From Scopulibacillus darangshiensis (lineage in GTDB: Bacteria > Bacillota > Bacilli > Bacillales > Sporolactobacillaceae): a stretch of DNA of 50,973 nucleotides. The DNA is taken from NCBI RefSeq assembly GCF_004341035.1, contig NZ_SLXK01000030.1, positions 1 to 50,973 on the forward strand. Reading direction: 5' to 3'. The position numbers were made by a program, and so were the translations under genes. Within the stretch, counting starts at the first letter, position 1. Each line of letters opens with the position of its first letter. Positions 25,125 to 36,067 of this stretch are shown here, in pieces. Under the pieces are notes generated by a model. That model was given only the letters and a program-made list of their open reading frames with translations, did not search any database and was not told the DNA's origin.

Positions 25125-25961
25125 ATGAAAAAACTCACAGCAATCGTTTTAGGATTAGCCTTAGTATTTACTCTTGCGGCCTGCGGCAATAACGGCGGCA
25201 AAGATTCTGGCAGCAAGGATAAGCTGACAAAGCTAAAGGTCGGCGCATCGCCGGTTCCCCATGCTGAAATCCTTGAGAAGGCAAAACCCATTTTAAAAAA
25301 GAAGGGCATTGACCTTGAAATTGTTAAATTCCAAGATTATGTCACGCCAAACAAAGCATTGGCAAGCGGTGAAATAGACGCTAACTATTTTCAAACGCTT
25401 CCATACCTGAAACTGCAAGAAAAGAAATTTGGCTATGACTTTGCTGTTGCCGGAAAAATTCATATTGAACCAATCGGCATCTATTCGAAAAAGTATAAGA
25501 GCTTAAAGGATCTTCCTAAAGGCGCAACAATTATTATGAGTAATTCAGTTTCCGATCAGCCAAGAATGCTTTTGTTATTGCAAGAAGCTGGGTTAATTAA
25601 GCTGAAAAAAGGCGTCGGCTATAATGCGACAAAGGATGATATCGTCAAAAATCCGAAACACATCAAAATTAAGGATGACTATGATCCAGGCATGCTGTCA
25701 CGCATTTACAAAAATGGCGAAGGTGACGCCGTGCTAATTAATACCAATTATGCTTTAGATGCTGGACTTAAACCAAAGAAAGACGCCATTGCTTTGGAGA
25801 GCAGCGATTCTCCTTATGCCAATTTGATTGTCGTGAATAAAAAGGATAAGGATAATAAGGCTGTCAAAAAACTTGTCGACGTTCTGCAATCTAAAGAAAT
25901 ACAAGATTTTATTAATAAAAAATATAAAGGCGCCGTAGTGCCTGTAAAACCAAATAAGTAA
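25125..25961 (+). CDS. metQ: Methionine-binding lipoprotein
   Basis: NlpA/MetQ-family substrate-binding protein (278 residues) attached to the outer face of the membrane. The lipobox is LAAC with Cys 20 after MKKLTAIVLGLALVFT. The mature part contains VGASPVPHAEILEKAKPIL and GEIDANYFQTLPYLK, conserved in MetQ. 15 bases after metP behind GAGGAGAGAG. Closed by a strong terminator. Confidence 0.95.
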   Translation: MKKLTAIVLGLALVFTLAACGNNGGKDSGSKDKLTKLKVGASPVPHAEILEKAKPILKKKGIDLEIVKFQDYVTPNKALASGEIDANYFQTLPYLKLQEKKFGYDFAVAGKIHIEPIGIYSKKYKSLKDLPKGATIIMSNSVSDQPRMLLLLQEAGLIKLKKGVGYNATKDDIVKNPKHIKIKDDYDPGMLSRIYKNGEGDAVLINTNYALDAGLKPKKDAIALESSDSPYANLIVVNKKDKDNKAVKKLVDVLQSKEIQDFINKKYKGAVVPVKPNK

Positions 25962-25965
25962 GTTT

Positions 25966-25998
25966 AAAAAGAGCGGCGAGGGCCGCTCTTTTTTCTTT
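25966..25998 (+). terminator. Terminator of metNPQ
   Basis: AAAAAGAGCGGC with GCCGCTCTTTTTT around a GAGG loop. Confidence 0.9.
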
Positions 25999-26050
25999 TT
26001 TGCACCTGTAAAAAAGTGACTTTATACCTAATTTAGCGGGGTAAAGCAAA

Positions 26051-26064
26051 TGTAAGCGGTTACC
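26051..26064 (+). promoter_or_regulatory. cre-like sequence
   Basis: TGTAAGCGGTTACC matches the Bacillus catabolite-responsive element TGWNANCGNTNWCA at all but the last position. It precedes only short open frames. Chance occurrence is possible. Confidence 0.35.
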
Positions 26065-26088
26065 AAAAAATAATAATATAAGACAACA

Positions 26089-26235
26089 TTGAAAAACGGA
26101 GGAACAGGGAGTTATTTTCATTTTCTTACCCGCTGGTTAGCAACCAGAACGGTTCAGCATAATGAATCATTCATCAGGCCGCTATTTGCCGTTTGTGAGG
26201 ATATGGCACGCGTGTTATCCTATGTTTTGTACTGA
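26089..26235 (+). CDS. Doubtful 48-residue open frame or gene remnant
   Basis: A TTG-initiated frame reading in part HFLTRWLATRTVQHNESF and IRPLFAVCEDMARVLSYV. It has protein-like composition but no proper ribosome binding site in front of the TTG; the GGAGG lies inside the frame. It could be the remnant of a longer gene. Included because it fills an otherwise empty stretch between metQ and sufC. Confidence 0.25.
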   Translation: MKNGGTGSYFHFLTRWLATRTVQHNESFIRPLFAVCEDMARVLSYVLY

Positions 26236-26250
26236 TCAAGGTAAACCTTA

Positions 26251-26274
26251 AGCATAAGCGTAACTGACTTATGC
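26251..26274. repeat. Inverted repeat in front of the ATT-start gene
   Basis: GCATAAG and CTTATGC form a perfect 7-bp stem separated by nine bases, ending about 20 bases before the proposed start. It has no T tract on the plus strand, so a role in mRNA structure or protein binding is more likely than termination. Confidence 0.4.
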
Positions 26275-26296
26275 AAAAAATTGAAAGGAATGGTTT

Positions 26297-26497
26297 ATTA
26301 TTCAGAGCCAACAGAAAATCCGTATTCCTCACACCAGTGAAATGGAGAAAGCAATGCACCAGGCACATGGTATTGGTTACGCTGAATATGAGAACAGTCT
26401 AGAGAAACGGATTGAGGTTGAAAAGGCACGTGAAAAAGACCATCACAAATGCACGCAAATCACAGCAACACACGACAACAAGACCGTAAAGTCATAA
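26297..26497 (+). CDS. Small hypothetical protein, apparent ATT start
   Basis: An open frame of 66 residues with no ATG, GTG or TTG near its 5' end. AAAGGA (26284-26289) lies 7 bases before ATT 26297, and a TGA closes the frame just upstream. The product begins with two Ile codons, then QSQQKIRIPHTSEMEKAMHQ, and is helical and charged in the middle (EYENSLEKRIEVEKAREKDH). A strong terminator follows 13 bases after the stop, supporting a genuine gene. An internal ATG (residue 16, SEMEKAM) would give a shorter product without a clear SD. Function unknown; no family recognised. Confidence 0.5.
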   Translation: MIQSQQKIRIPHTSEMEKAMHQAHGIGYAEYENSLEKRIEVEKAREKDHHKCTQITATHDNKTVKS

Positions 26498-26509
26498 ATA
26501 ATATTTAGA

Positions 26510-26538
26510 AAAAAACCAGTTTTCGAACTGGTTTTTTC
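26510..26538 (+). terminator. Terminator after the small ATT-start gene
   Basis: AAAAAACCAGTT, loop TCG, AACTGGTTTTTT. Strong intrinsic terminator. Confidence 0.88.
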
Positions 26539-26634
26539 TCATTTATATAGTTTATTTATTAGCTTGTGTAAACACTGTATTTTATGTAAAAATAGTTGCA
26601 TATTAATAGGAAATCTTTGATTAACCGTCATGAG

Positions 26635-26663
26635 TTGATATGTTATTGGATTTGATATAAGAT
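26635..26663 (+). promoter_or_regulatory. Sigma-A promoter of sufCDSUB
   Basis: TTGATA (26635-26640), 17 bases, TAAGAT (26658-26663), 75 bases before the sufC start. Confidence 0.6.
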
Positions 26664-26737
26664 TAGAATGAGAATAGATTGAGAATTACTTTTCCTAAAA
26701 GGAATCATAAAAGAAACGTACTATGGAGGTATTTTAT

Positions 26738-27517
26738 ATGTCCGCACCAAATCTTAAGATTGATAATCTTCATGTTTCCATTGAGGACAAAAAGATTGTA
26801 AAAGGCTTTGATTTAGAGATCAACGGCGGTGAAATTCACGCTGTTATGGGACCCAACGGCACTGGGAAATCAACACTTGCTTCGGCGTTGATGGGCCATC
26901 CCAAATATGAGATCACTGAAGGCAACGTTGCTTTCAATGGTGAAGACCTGCTTGAAATGGAAGTTGACGAAAGAGCACGTGCTGGCTTGTTCTTAGCCAT
27001 GCAATATCCAAGTGAAGTCAGCGGTGTGACCAATGCCGACTTCCTAAGAACGGCAATCAACGGCCGCCGCGGTGAGGGAAATGAAATTCCTCTTATGAAA
27101 TTCATTAAGCAATTGGACAAGAAAATGGACTTGCTTGATATAGATCAGGAATTTGCCCAACGTTATTTGAACGAAGGATTCTCAGGCGGGGAGAAGAAAC
27201 GGAATGAAATTCTTCAGCTTATGATGATTGAGCCCAAGATTGCGATCTTAGATGAAATCGACTCCGGTCTTGATATTGACGCTCTTAAAGTCGTGGCTAA
27301 AGGTGTTAATGAAATGCGTTCGGAAGATTTTGGATGTCTCATCATCACACACTATCAGCGACTCTTGAACTACATCACTCCTGATAAAGTTCATGTTATG
27401 ATGCAAGGACGAATCGTTAAATCCGGAGGACCTGAGCTTGCTGAACGTCTGGAAGCTGAAGGCTATGACTGGATTAAAGAAGAACTTGGCATTGAAGACG
27501 AAACCATCGAGGCATAA
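26738..27517 (+). CDS. sufC: Fe-S cluster assembly ATPase SufC
   Basis: Soluble ABC-type ATPase of the SufBCD scaffold, 259 residues from ATG 26738. The ATG at 26723 in the same frame contains the GGAGGT ribosome site, so the downstream one is used. Walker A is GPNGTGKST (residues 38-46), the SufC-type signature is EGFSGGEKKRNEILQ, and Walker B is IAILDEIDSGLD. First gene of sufCDSUB, the main Fe-S biogenesis operon in Bacilli, and in the same order as B. subtilis. Confidence 0.97.
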   Translation: MSAPNLKIDNLHVSIEDKKIVKGFDLEINGGEIHAVMGPNGTGKSTLASALMGHPKYEITEGNVAFNGEDLLEMEVDERARAGLFLAMQYPSEVSGVTNADFLRTAINGRRGEGNEIPLMKFIKQLDKKMDLLDIDQEFAQRYLNEGFSGGEKKRNEILQLMMIEPKIAILDEIDSGLDIDALKVVAKGVNEMRSEDFGCLIITHYQRLLNYITPDKVHVMMQGRIVKSGGPELAERLEAEGYDWIKEELGIEDETIEA

Positions 27518-27578
27518 CATCAAATAACAAGTGCCCCGCGTGTGGCTCAGGTGATTTAACGAGGTAGGAGGAATAAGC

Positions 27579-30551
<2,973 letters not shown>

Positions 30552-30578
30552 GATCATGTCCTATAGTGTCTAAGAGTA

Positions 30579-30587
30579 TGTTACAAT
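30579..30587 (+). promoter_or_regulatory. Possible extended -10 promoter before sufB
   Basis: TGTTACAAT in the 104-base sufU-sufB gap gives a TGn-TACAAT extended -10. It may add to operon transcription. Weak evidence. Confidence 0.3.
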
Positions 30588-30655
30588 GACACAAGAATAG
30601 GATGTGTCTTAGGCTGTTGGATGTTATGTGCCATTAGATTAAAGGAGGGTTATCA

Positions 30656-32053
30656 ATGGCCAAGAAAATGCCTGAAATCGGCGATTACAAGTATGGCTTT
30701 AGAGATAAAGACGTCTCTGTGTATAGAGCGGAACGCGGGTTGACAAAAGAGGTTGTTGAGGATATTTCCAAAAGAAAAGATGAACCTCAGTGGATGCTCG
30801 ATTACCGTTTGAAAGCACTGGAGCATTTTTATAAAAGACCAATGCCTCAATGGGGCGGTAATTTGAACGATCTTAATTTTGATGACATAACTTATTATGT
30901 TAAGCCATCGGAAAAATCGGGCCGTTCATGGGATGAAGTGCCTGAAGAAATCAAGCGGACTTTTGATAAGCTTGGTATTCCGGAAGCTGAGCAAAAATAC
31001 CTTGCCGGTGTTTCTGCTCAATATGAATCGGAAGTTGTCTATCACAACATGAAGAAAGACCTTGAAGATATGGGGATTGTCTTCAAAGATACGGATACTG
31101 CGCTGAAGGAAAATGAGGATCTTTTTAAAGAATATTTTGGTTCGGTTATTCCTTATGCGGATAACAAATTTTCTGCATTGAACTCTGCGGTTTGGTCCGG
31201 CGGCTCTTTCATTTATGTGCCAAAAGGCGTCAAGTGTGAAACACCACTGCAGGCTTATTTCCGAATTAACTCGGAAAACATGGGACAGTTTGAACGGACA
31301 TTGATTATCGTTGATGAAGGGGCATCTGTACACTATGTTGAAGGCTGTACAGCACCTGTTTATACAACGAATTCACTTCACAGTGCTGTTGTTGAAATCA
31401 TTGTTAAGAAAGATGCCTATTGCCGTTATACAACGATCCAAAACTGGGCGAACAACGTCTACAATCTCGTTACAAAACGTGCTGTAGCGCATGAAAATGC
31501 CACGATGGAATGGATCGACGGCAACATCGGTTCTAAGCTGACGATGAAATACCCTTCTGTTATATTAAAAGGAGAAGGTGCCCGCGGCAACACGCTTTCT
31601 ATCGCGATTGCCGGTAAAGGTCAGCATCAGGATGCGGGTGCTAAGATGATGCATCTAGCGCCTAACACATCGTCAACGATTGTGTCCAAATCCATCTCGA
31701 AGCACGGCGGTAAAGTCACATACAGGGGGATTGTCCATTTTGGCCGCAATGCATCCAATTCCCGCTCAAACGTGGAATGTGACACATTGATCATGGATAA
31801 TGAGTCGACATCAGATACGATTCCATTCAATGAAATTCTTAATGAAAACATTTCATTGGAACACGAAGCCAAGGTTTCGAAGGTATCTGAAGAACAACTC
31901 TTCTACCTTATGAGCCGCGGTGTATCTGAGCAAGAAGCAACAGAAATGATCGTTATGGGCTTCATCGAGCCGTTTACAAAAGAACTGCCAATGGAATATG
32001 CTGTTGAAATGAACCGTCTGATCAAATTCGAAATGGAAGGTTCAATTGGTTAA
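30656..32053 (+). CDS. sufB: Fe-S cluster assembly protein SufB
   Basis: A 465-residue scaffold subunit of SufBCD. Conserved blocks include [40 protein letters not shown] and [20 protein letters not shown]. The Cys of KCETPL and the region near CRYTTIQNW belong to the sulfur and cluster path described for SufB. AAAGGAGGG precedes the start. Last gene of the operon, followed by a strong bidirectional terminator. Confidence 0.97.
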   Translation: MAKKMPEIGDYKYGFRDKDVSVYRAERGLTKEVVEDISKRKDEPQWMLDYRLKALEHFYKRPMPQWGGNLNDLNFDDITYYVKPSEKSGRSWDEVPEEIKRTFDKLGIPEAEQKYLAGVSAQYESEVVYHNMKKDLEDMGIVFKDTDTALKENEDLFKEYFGSVIPYADNKFSALNSAVWSGGSFIYVPKGVKCETPLQAYFRINSENMGQFERTLIIVDEGASVHYVEGCTAPVYTTNSLHSAVVEIIVKKDAYCRYTTIQNWANNVYNLVTKRAVAHENATMEWIDGNIGSKLTMKYPSVILKGEGARGNTLSIAIAGKGQHQDAGAKMMHLAPNTSSTIVSKSISKHGGKVTYRGIVHFGRNASNSRSNVECDTLIMDNESTSDTIPFNEILNENISLEHEAKVSKVSEEQLFYLMSRGVSEQEATEMIVMGFIEPFTKELPMEYAVEMNRLIKFEMEGSIG

Positions 32054-32060
32054 AAGCTGT

Positions 32061-32093
32061 AAAAAAACGCCCTATCATTAGGGCGTTTTTTTT
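32061..32093. terminator. Bidirectional terminator between sufB and the GntR gene
   Basis: AAAAAAACGCCCTA, loop TCAT, TAGGGCGTTTTTTTT. A-rich on one side and T-rich on the other, so it serves both convergent genes. Confidence 0.92.
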
Positions 32094-32102
32094 ATGCTCA
32101 TT

Positions 32103-32774
32103 TCACCCGATATGTCTCATATAATCATGGAGAGCATTAAGGTTATGTTTTCTTATCCACTGTTCAGCTTCCTTGCTTTTTTCACTTGCCATCGCGTCCA
32201 CGATGGCATAGTGCTCCTTTTGTGATTGAACATGCCTATGGGCTAATACTTCATGGAAATAGTATCGCCGGATCCGATCCCATTTGTTCAGAACCTTTAC
32301 ATGCATTTCTTTTAGCATAGACATTGATGTGATGTCGGTTATGGCGAGATGGAATTGTCTATTTAAACCTCCCCAATCCTCGTGATTTTTCTTTTCAAGA
32401 AAGTCATCCATTGCTTCCAATTGTTTCTTTAGTTTCGCTAAGTCTTCCTTTGTTGCCTTCTCTACAGCAATACGGACTGCAGCCGTCTCCAAGCCTTCCT
32501 TTACTGTAAAAGCTTCAATAATGTCTGATTTGGAGATTGGTGTGACGATGGTTCCCACATGAGGGCTGTAATTTACCAATTCTTCAGTGTGCAACAACTG
32601 GAGCGCCTCTCGGACCGGAATCGTACTGACCGAAAGCTGATCCGCTATGTTTTTGATTACCAGTTTCTCACCGGGCATCAATTCACAGTGCATGATGGCA
32701 TCCCGCAATGTTTGATAGACATATTCTTGTTTGGTTTTATAGATTTGTTTAGAAGATTGTAGTAGTTTTCCCAT
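32103..32774 (-). CDS. GntR-family (FadR/FCD subfamily) transcriptional regulator
   Basis: A 223-residue DNA-binding regulator. The N-terminal winged helix (about residues 15-80) shows VYQTLRDAIMHCELMPGEKL and the recognition part LSVSTIPVREALQLLHTEEL. The C-terminal FCD effector domain (about 90-215) carries the metal-ligand pattern LNRQFHLAI, QKEHYAIVDAM and IRKHNLNAL. FCD regulators usually sense carboxylates or sugar acids. It is divergent from the catabolic genes starting at 32882 and most likely controls them and itself from the shared 107-base spacer. Confidence 0.92.
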   Translation of the reverse strand: MGKLLQSSKQIYKTKQEYVYQTLRDAIMHCELMPGEKLVIKNIADQLSVSTIPVREALQLLHTEELVNYSPHVGTIVTPISKSDIIEAFTVKEGLETAAVRIAVEKATKEDLAKLKKQLEAMDDFLEKKNHEDWGGLNRQFHLAITDITSMSMLKEMHVKVLNKWDRIRRYYFHEVLAHRHVQSQKEHYAIVDAMASEKSKEAEQWIRKHNLNALHDYMRHIG

Positions 32775-32790
32775 TTTTCTCTCCTTGGCT

Positions 32791-32823
32791 ATTGACCTGA
32801 AAATTCAAACAATATATGATATA
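32791..32823 (+). promoter_or_regulatory. Promoter of the catabolic genes with overlapping palindrome (likely GntR operator)
   Basis: TTGACC (32791-32796), 17 bases, TATGAT (32814-32819) forms a good sigma-A promoter. The perfect palindrome ATATAT-G-ATATAT (32811-32823) covers its -10 box, and an extra ATGAT follows. Location and shape fit repression by the divergent FCD-type GntR protein. Operator function is inferred. Confidence 0.55.
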
Positions 32824-32881
32824 TGATAACGGCGAAAGTCAAATTTGTAAAGTTATTATTCTTTTGGAGGGAGTTTAGTCA

Positions 32882-34060
32882 ATGCAAACAATCGGAATCA
32901 TAATGAACGGTGTCACTGGGAGGATGGGAACCCGTCAACATTTGGAACGGTCAATTATCGCAATACGCGAACAAGGTGGGGTCCTGCTCCCGAGCGGGGA
33001 CAAAGTGATGCCTGATCCTATTTTGGTCGGACGCGATGAAAGCAAGCTGCGATCCCTAGCACAGAAGTATAGCATAAAACGGTGGAGTACCGACCTGGAA
33101 GAATGTCTGGCTGATCCTTATAATGACATCTACTTTGATTCCCAAACGACGATTCGCAGAGCCAAAAGCGTTCGGAAAGCTATTGAGGCAGACAAGCACG
33201 TCTATTGTGAAAAGCCAACGGGAGTGAGTCTGGAAGAAGCAATGGCATTGGCCCAATTTGCCCACGAAAAAGGCGTGAAAAACGGGGTGGTTCAGGATAA
33301 GCTTTTCCTGCCTGGTTTACTTAAATTGAAACGGCTTGTGGAGAGCGGCTATTTTGGACGCATTCTTTCGGTGCGTGGTGAGTTCGGTTATTGGGTGTTT
33401 GAAGGAGACGTGCAAGAGAGCCAGCGTCCATCCTGGAACTATCGAAGGGAGGAAGGCGGCGGAATTATCGTCGATATGTTGTGTCACTGGCGCTACGTTC
33501 TCGATAACCTATTCGGGGGAGTGAAAGCTGTTTCTTGTCATGGGGCGACTCATATCCCTGAACGGTGGGATGAGGCGGATAAACCTTATAAAGCTACCGC
33601 GGATGATTCGGCCTACTCTACGTTTGAACTGGAGGGAGGGATTGTTGCACATATCAATTCTTCGTGGTGTGTGCGTGTGAAACGGGATGAACTGTTTGAA
33701 CTTCAGGTGGACGGGACGGAAGGTAGCGCGGTTGCAGGACTTCGTCAATGCAAAATCCAGCCCCGGGCAAGTACGCCTAAAGCGATTTGGAATCCTGACA
33801 TTTCGGATAAAAATAACTACCGTGAACAATGGCTGGATGTGCCACTGAACAAAGAGCCTGACAATGCCTTTAAAATTCAATGGGAAATGTTTCTTAAGCA
33901 TGTCGCAATCGGCACACCATTTCCGTACGATCTGCTTCAGGGGGCAAAAGGGGTTCAATTGGCCGGCCTTGGGAAAAGATCGTGGCAACAACGGCGCTGG
34001 ATTGACGTTCCGGAATTGAAGCTTGAACAGCTAACAGGAAAGGGCGTGGATCATGTCTAG
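32882..34060 (+). CDS. Gfo/Idh/MocA-family oxidoreductase
   Basis: A 392-residue NAD(P)-dependent dehydrogenase. The N-terminal Rossmann domain starts IGIIMNGVTGRMG, and the family motif EKP is at residues 110-112 (HVYCEKPTG), with K111 the expected catalytic lysine. The C-terminal alpha/beta domain includes GGGIIVDMLCHWRYVLDNL with the family His. Such enzymes oxidise a sugar, inositol or sugar-acid hydroxyl, commonly at C2 or C3. First gene of the cluster, behind TTGGAGGGAG. Overlaps the DUF993 gene by 8 bases. Substrate unknown; probably a sugar released from the glycan handled by the downstream lyase. Confidence 0.88.
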   Translation: MQTIGIIMNGVTGRMGTRQHLERSIIAIREQGGVLLPSGDKVMPDPILVGRDESKLRSLAQKYSIKRWSTDLEECLADPYNDIYFDSQTTIRRAKSVRKAIEADKHVYCEKPTGVSLEEAMALAQFAHEKGVKNGVVQDKLFLPGLLKLKRLVESGYFGRILSVRGEFGYWVFEGDVQESQRPSWNYRREEGGGIIVDMLCHWRYVLDNLFGGVKAVSCHGATHIPERWDEADKPYKATADDSAYSTFELEGGIVAHINSSWCVRVKRDELFELQVDGTEGSAVAGLRQCKIQPRASTPKAIWNPDISDKNNYREQWLDVPLNKEPDNAFKIQWEMFLKHVAIGTPFPYDLLQGAKGVQLAGLGKRSWQQRRWIDVPELKLEQLTGKGVDHV

Positions 34061-35216
34061 GCCATTGCTTTTGCCGCGCGCTAACGGAAAAATTGAGGCA
34101 TATATTCCCGAAAGGAAACCCCTTCCTCCGGGACTTACAGGACCCCCGAAAAGCCGGCATGTCTACGCAGCGGCTCATGTTGTAGCTGATCCGCTTGCTG
34201 ACTGTGATTCATCGCTATCAGCGACCTTAGATTGGGAAGCCACACTTGCTTATCGGCGCCATCTTTGGTCGCTCGGATTTTCTGTCGCTGAAGCTATGGA
34301 TACCGCCCAACGAGGAATGGGACTTTGTTGGGAGACGTCCCGGGAACTGATCCGGCGTTCGGTTGCCGAAGCAAAAACTTTGAATAAAGAGATTGCCTGT
34401 GGTGCAGGGACAGATCAGCTGGCATTATCATCTGATACAGATTTGCAAGATGTTTGCCAAGCCTACGTGGAGCAGTGTGAGTTTATAGAGAAAACAGGCG
34501 GTCAGATTATTTTGATGTCAAGCCGTGCTCTTGCAGCTGTGGCTAGAGGGCCTAATGATTATGTGAAGGTATACGAGAAGATTCTAACGCAGGTTTCGGA
34601 ACCCGTTATTATACATTGGCTCGGCGATATGTTCGATCCGGAGCTTAAAGGGTATTGGGGAGAAGTCGATCCGGATAAAGCGATGGAATGGTGTTTGCAA
34701 ATTGCAAAAGAACATGCTTCAAAGGTGAAAGGCATTAAAATCTCCCTTTTAGATGCTGACCGTGAAGTTGGCATGCGCCGCCAGTTGCCGGATGGGGTGA
34801 AAATGTATACCGGGGATGACTTTAATTATCCGGAATTGATTCTGGGGGAAGGGGATCATTACAGCCATGCACTTCTTGGAATATTCGACGCCATTGCACC
34901 GATTGCATCCGCTGCCCTGAAATCCCTTGATGAAGGAGACACGCAACGTTTCAATGAGATCCTAGCTCCAACTGTCCCGTTAAGCCGGCACATCTTCAAG
35001 GAACCGACTCGTTTTTATAAGACAGGTGTCGTATTTCTAGCTTGGCTTAACGGACATCAATCCCATTTTCGGATGGTCGGCGGTCTTGAAAGCATGCGTT
35101 CAATCGTTCACCTTTCCGAACTGTTTGTACTGGCCGATCAAGCCGGTCTATTGACGGATCCCGATCATGCTATGGAACGAATGGGAAAGATTCTTGAATT
35201 AGCGGGGGTGGTGTAA
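34053..35216 (+). CDS. DUF993 family protein, aldolase-like (DHDPS fold)
   Basis: A 387-residue protein of the DUF993 family, which I place near the dihydrodipicolinate synthase/aldolase barrels. The segment SKVKGIKISLLDADREVGM contains GIK with Lys 229, the position where these barrels form a Schiff base, and HWLGDMFDPELKGYWG looks like an active-site loop. No characterised member is known to me. It starts inside the previous gene and is followed after one base by an epimerase-like gene, so it almost certainly acts on the same metabolite. A retro-aldol cleavage of a 2-keto-3-deoxy-type intermediate is a reasonable guess, not shown. Confidence 0.8.
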   Translation: MSRPLLLPRANGKIEAYIPERKPLPPGLTGPPKSRHVYAAAHVVADPLADCDSSLSATLDWEATLAYRRHLWSLGFSVAEAMDTAQRGMGLCWETSRELIRRSVAEAKTLNKEIACGAGTDQLALSSDTDLQDVCQAYVEQCEFIEKTGGQIILMSSRALAAVARGPNDYVKVYEKILTQVSEPVIIHWLGDMFDPELKGYWGEVDPDKAMEWCLQIAKEHASKVKGIKISLLDADREVGMRRQLPDGVKMYTGDDFNYPELILGEGDHYSHALLGIFDAIAPIASAALKSLDEGDTQRFNEILAPTVPLSRHIFKEPTRFYKTGVVFLAWLNGHQSHFRMVGGLESMRSIVHLSELFVLADQAGLLTDPDHAMERMGKILELAGVV

Positions 35217-35217
35217 C

Positions 35218-36027
35218 ATGGAGCTTTCTCGTCTGAGTATGAATCAAATAACTGCCGATAATTATAGCTTGCGTGAAGTCGCCGAGGCTTGTGAAAGTGA
35301 GGGAATCAAATGGATCGGTCCATGGCGCCATAAAGTAGCTGAAACAGGTCTTAAAGAAAGTGTAAAGATCATTCAGCAGGCGGGGCTCAAGGTATCAGGT
35401 CTTTGCCGGGGAGGAATGTTTCCGGCAGCAAGCAAAGCTGAGCGCATGGCGAATATTGATGACAACCGCCGGGCGATCGATGAAGCTGCAGAACTCGGAA
35501 CGGATGTCCTTGTTCTCGTGTGCGGATCCAGTCCAAACCGTGATATAGACGCTGCACGCGGCATGGTAGAAGAAGGCATTGAAACCCTTATTCCTTATGC
35601 TGAACAGGCCAATGTTAAATTGGCGATTGAGCCGCTTCATCCGATGTTTGCGGCCGATCGTTCGGTTATCGTCACGCTCGGCCAGGCAAATGACATGGTG
35701 GAACGTCTCGTCTCTTCGCAGGTGGGCGTTGTGATTGACGTTTACCATGTTTGGTGGGACCCGCGACTTTACGATGAGATCAAGCGAGCGGCAGGTCATA
35801 TTTACGGTTTTCACGTCAACGACTGGTCCGTCCCAATTGAAAATACGCTGACTTCACGCGGGATGATGGGTGATGGGGTTATCGAACTAACCCGAATCCG
35901 CCATGCGGTAGAATCGGCTGGGTATAATGGCCCTGTTGAAGTTGAAATCCTTAACAGCGATTTGTGGAAGATGCCCTATAAGGAAATTCTAAAACGAACG
36001 AAACAAACGTTTTTGGAACATGTTTAA
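35218..36027 (+). CDS. Sugar phosphate isomerase/epimerase-like TIM barrel (1)
   Basis: A 269-residue xylose-isomerase-like barrel (AP endonuclease family 2 fold). Probable metal ligands are Glu in KLAIEPLHPM, Asp in VGVVIDVYHVWWD, His in GFHVNDW and Glu in PVEVEIL near the end, the full set seen in active isomerases/epimerases. It starts one base after the DUF993 stop, with GGGGGTGGTG as the ribosome site. Related proteins isomerise keto sugars or catalyse beta-elimination on 3-keto-glycosides. The precise reaction is unknown. Confidence 0.85.
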   Translation: MELSRLSMNQITADNYSLREVAEACESEGIKWIGPWRHKVAETGLKESVKIIQQAGLKVSGLCRGGMFPAASKAERMANIDDNRRAIDEAAELGTDVLVLVCGSSPNRDIDAARGMVEEGIETLIPYAEQANVKLAIEPLHPMFAADRSVIVTLGQANDMVERLVSSQVGVVIDVYHVWWDPRLYDEIKRAAGHIYGFHVNDWSVPIENTLTSRGMMGDGVIELTRIRHAVESAGYNGPVEVEILNSDLWKMPYKEILKRTKQTFLEHV

Positions 36028-36067
36028 CCTTAAAGCGAAGATATTTTTAACGAGATGAGGGAAAGAA

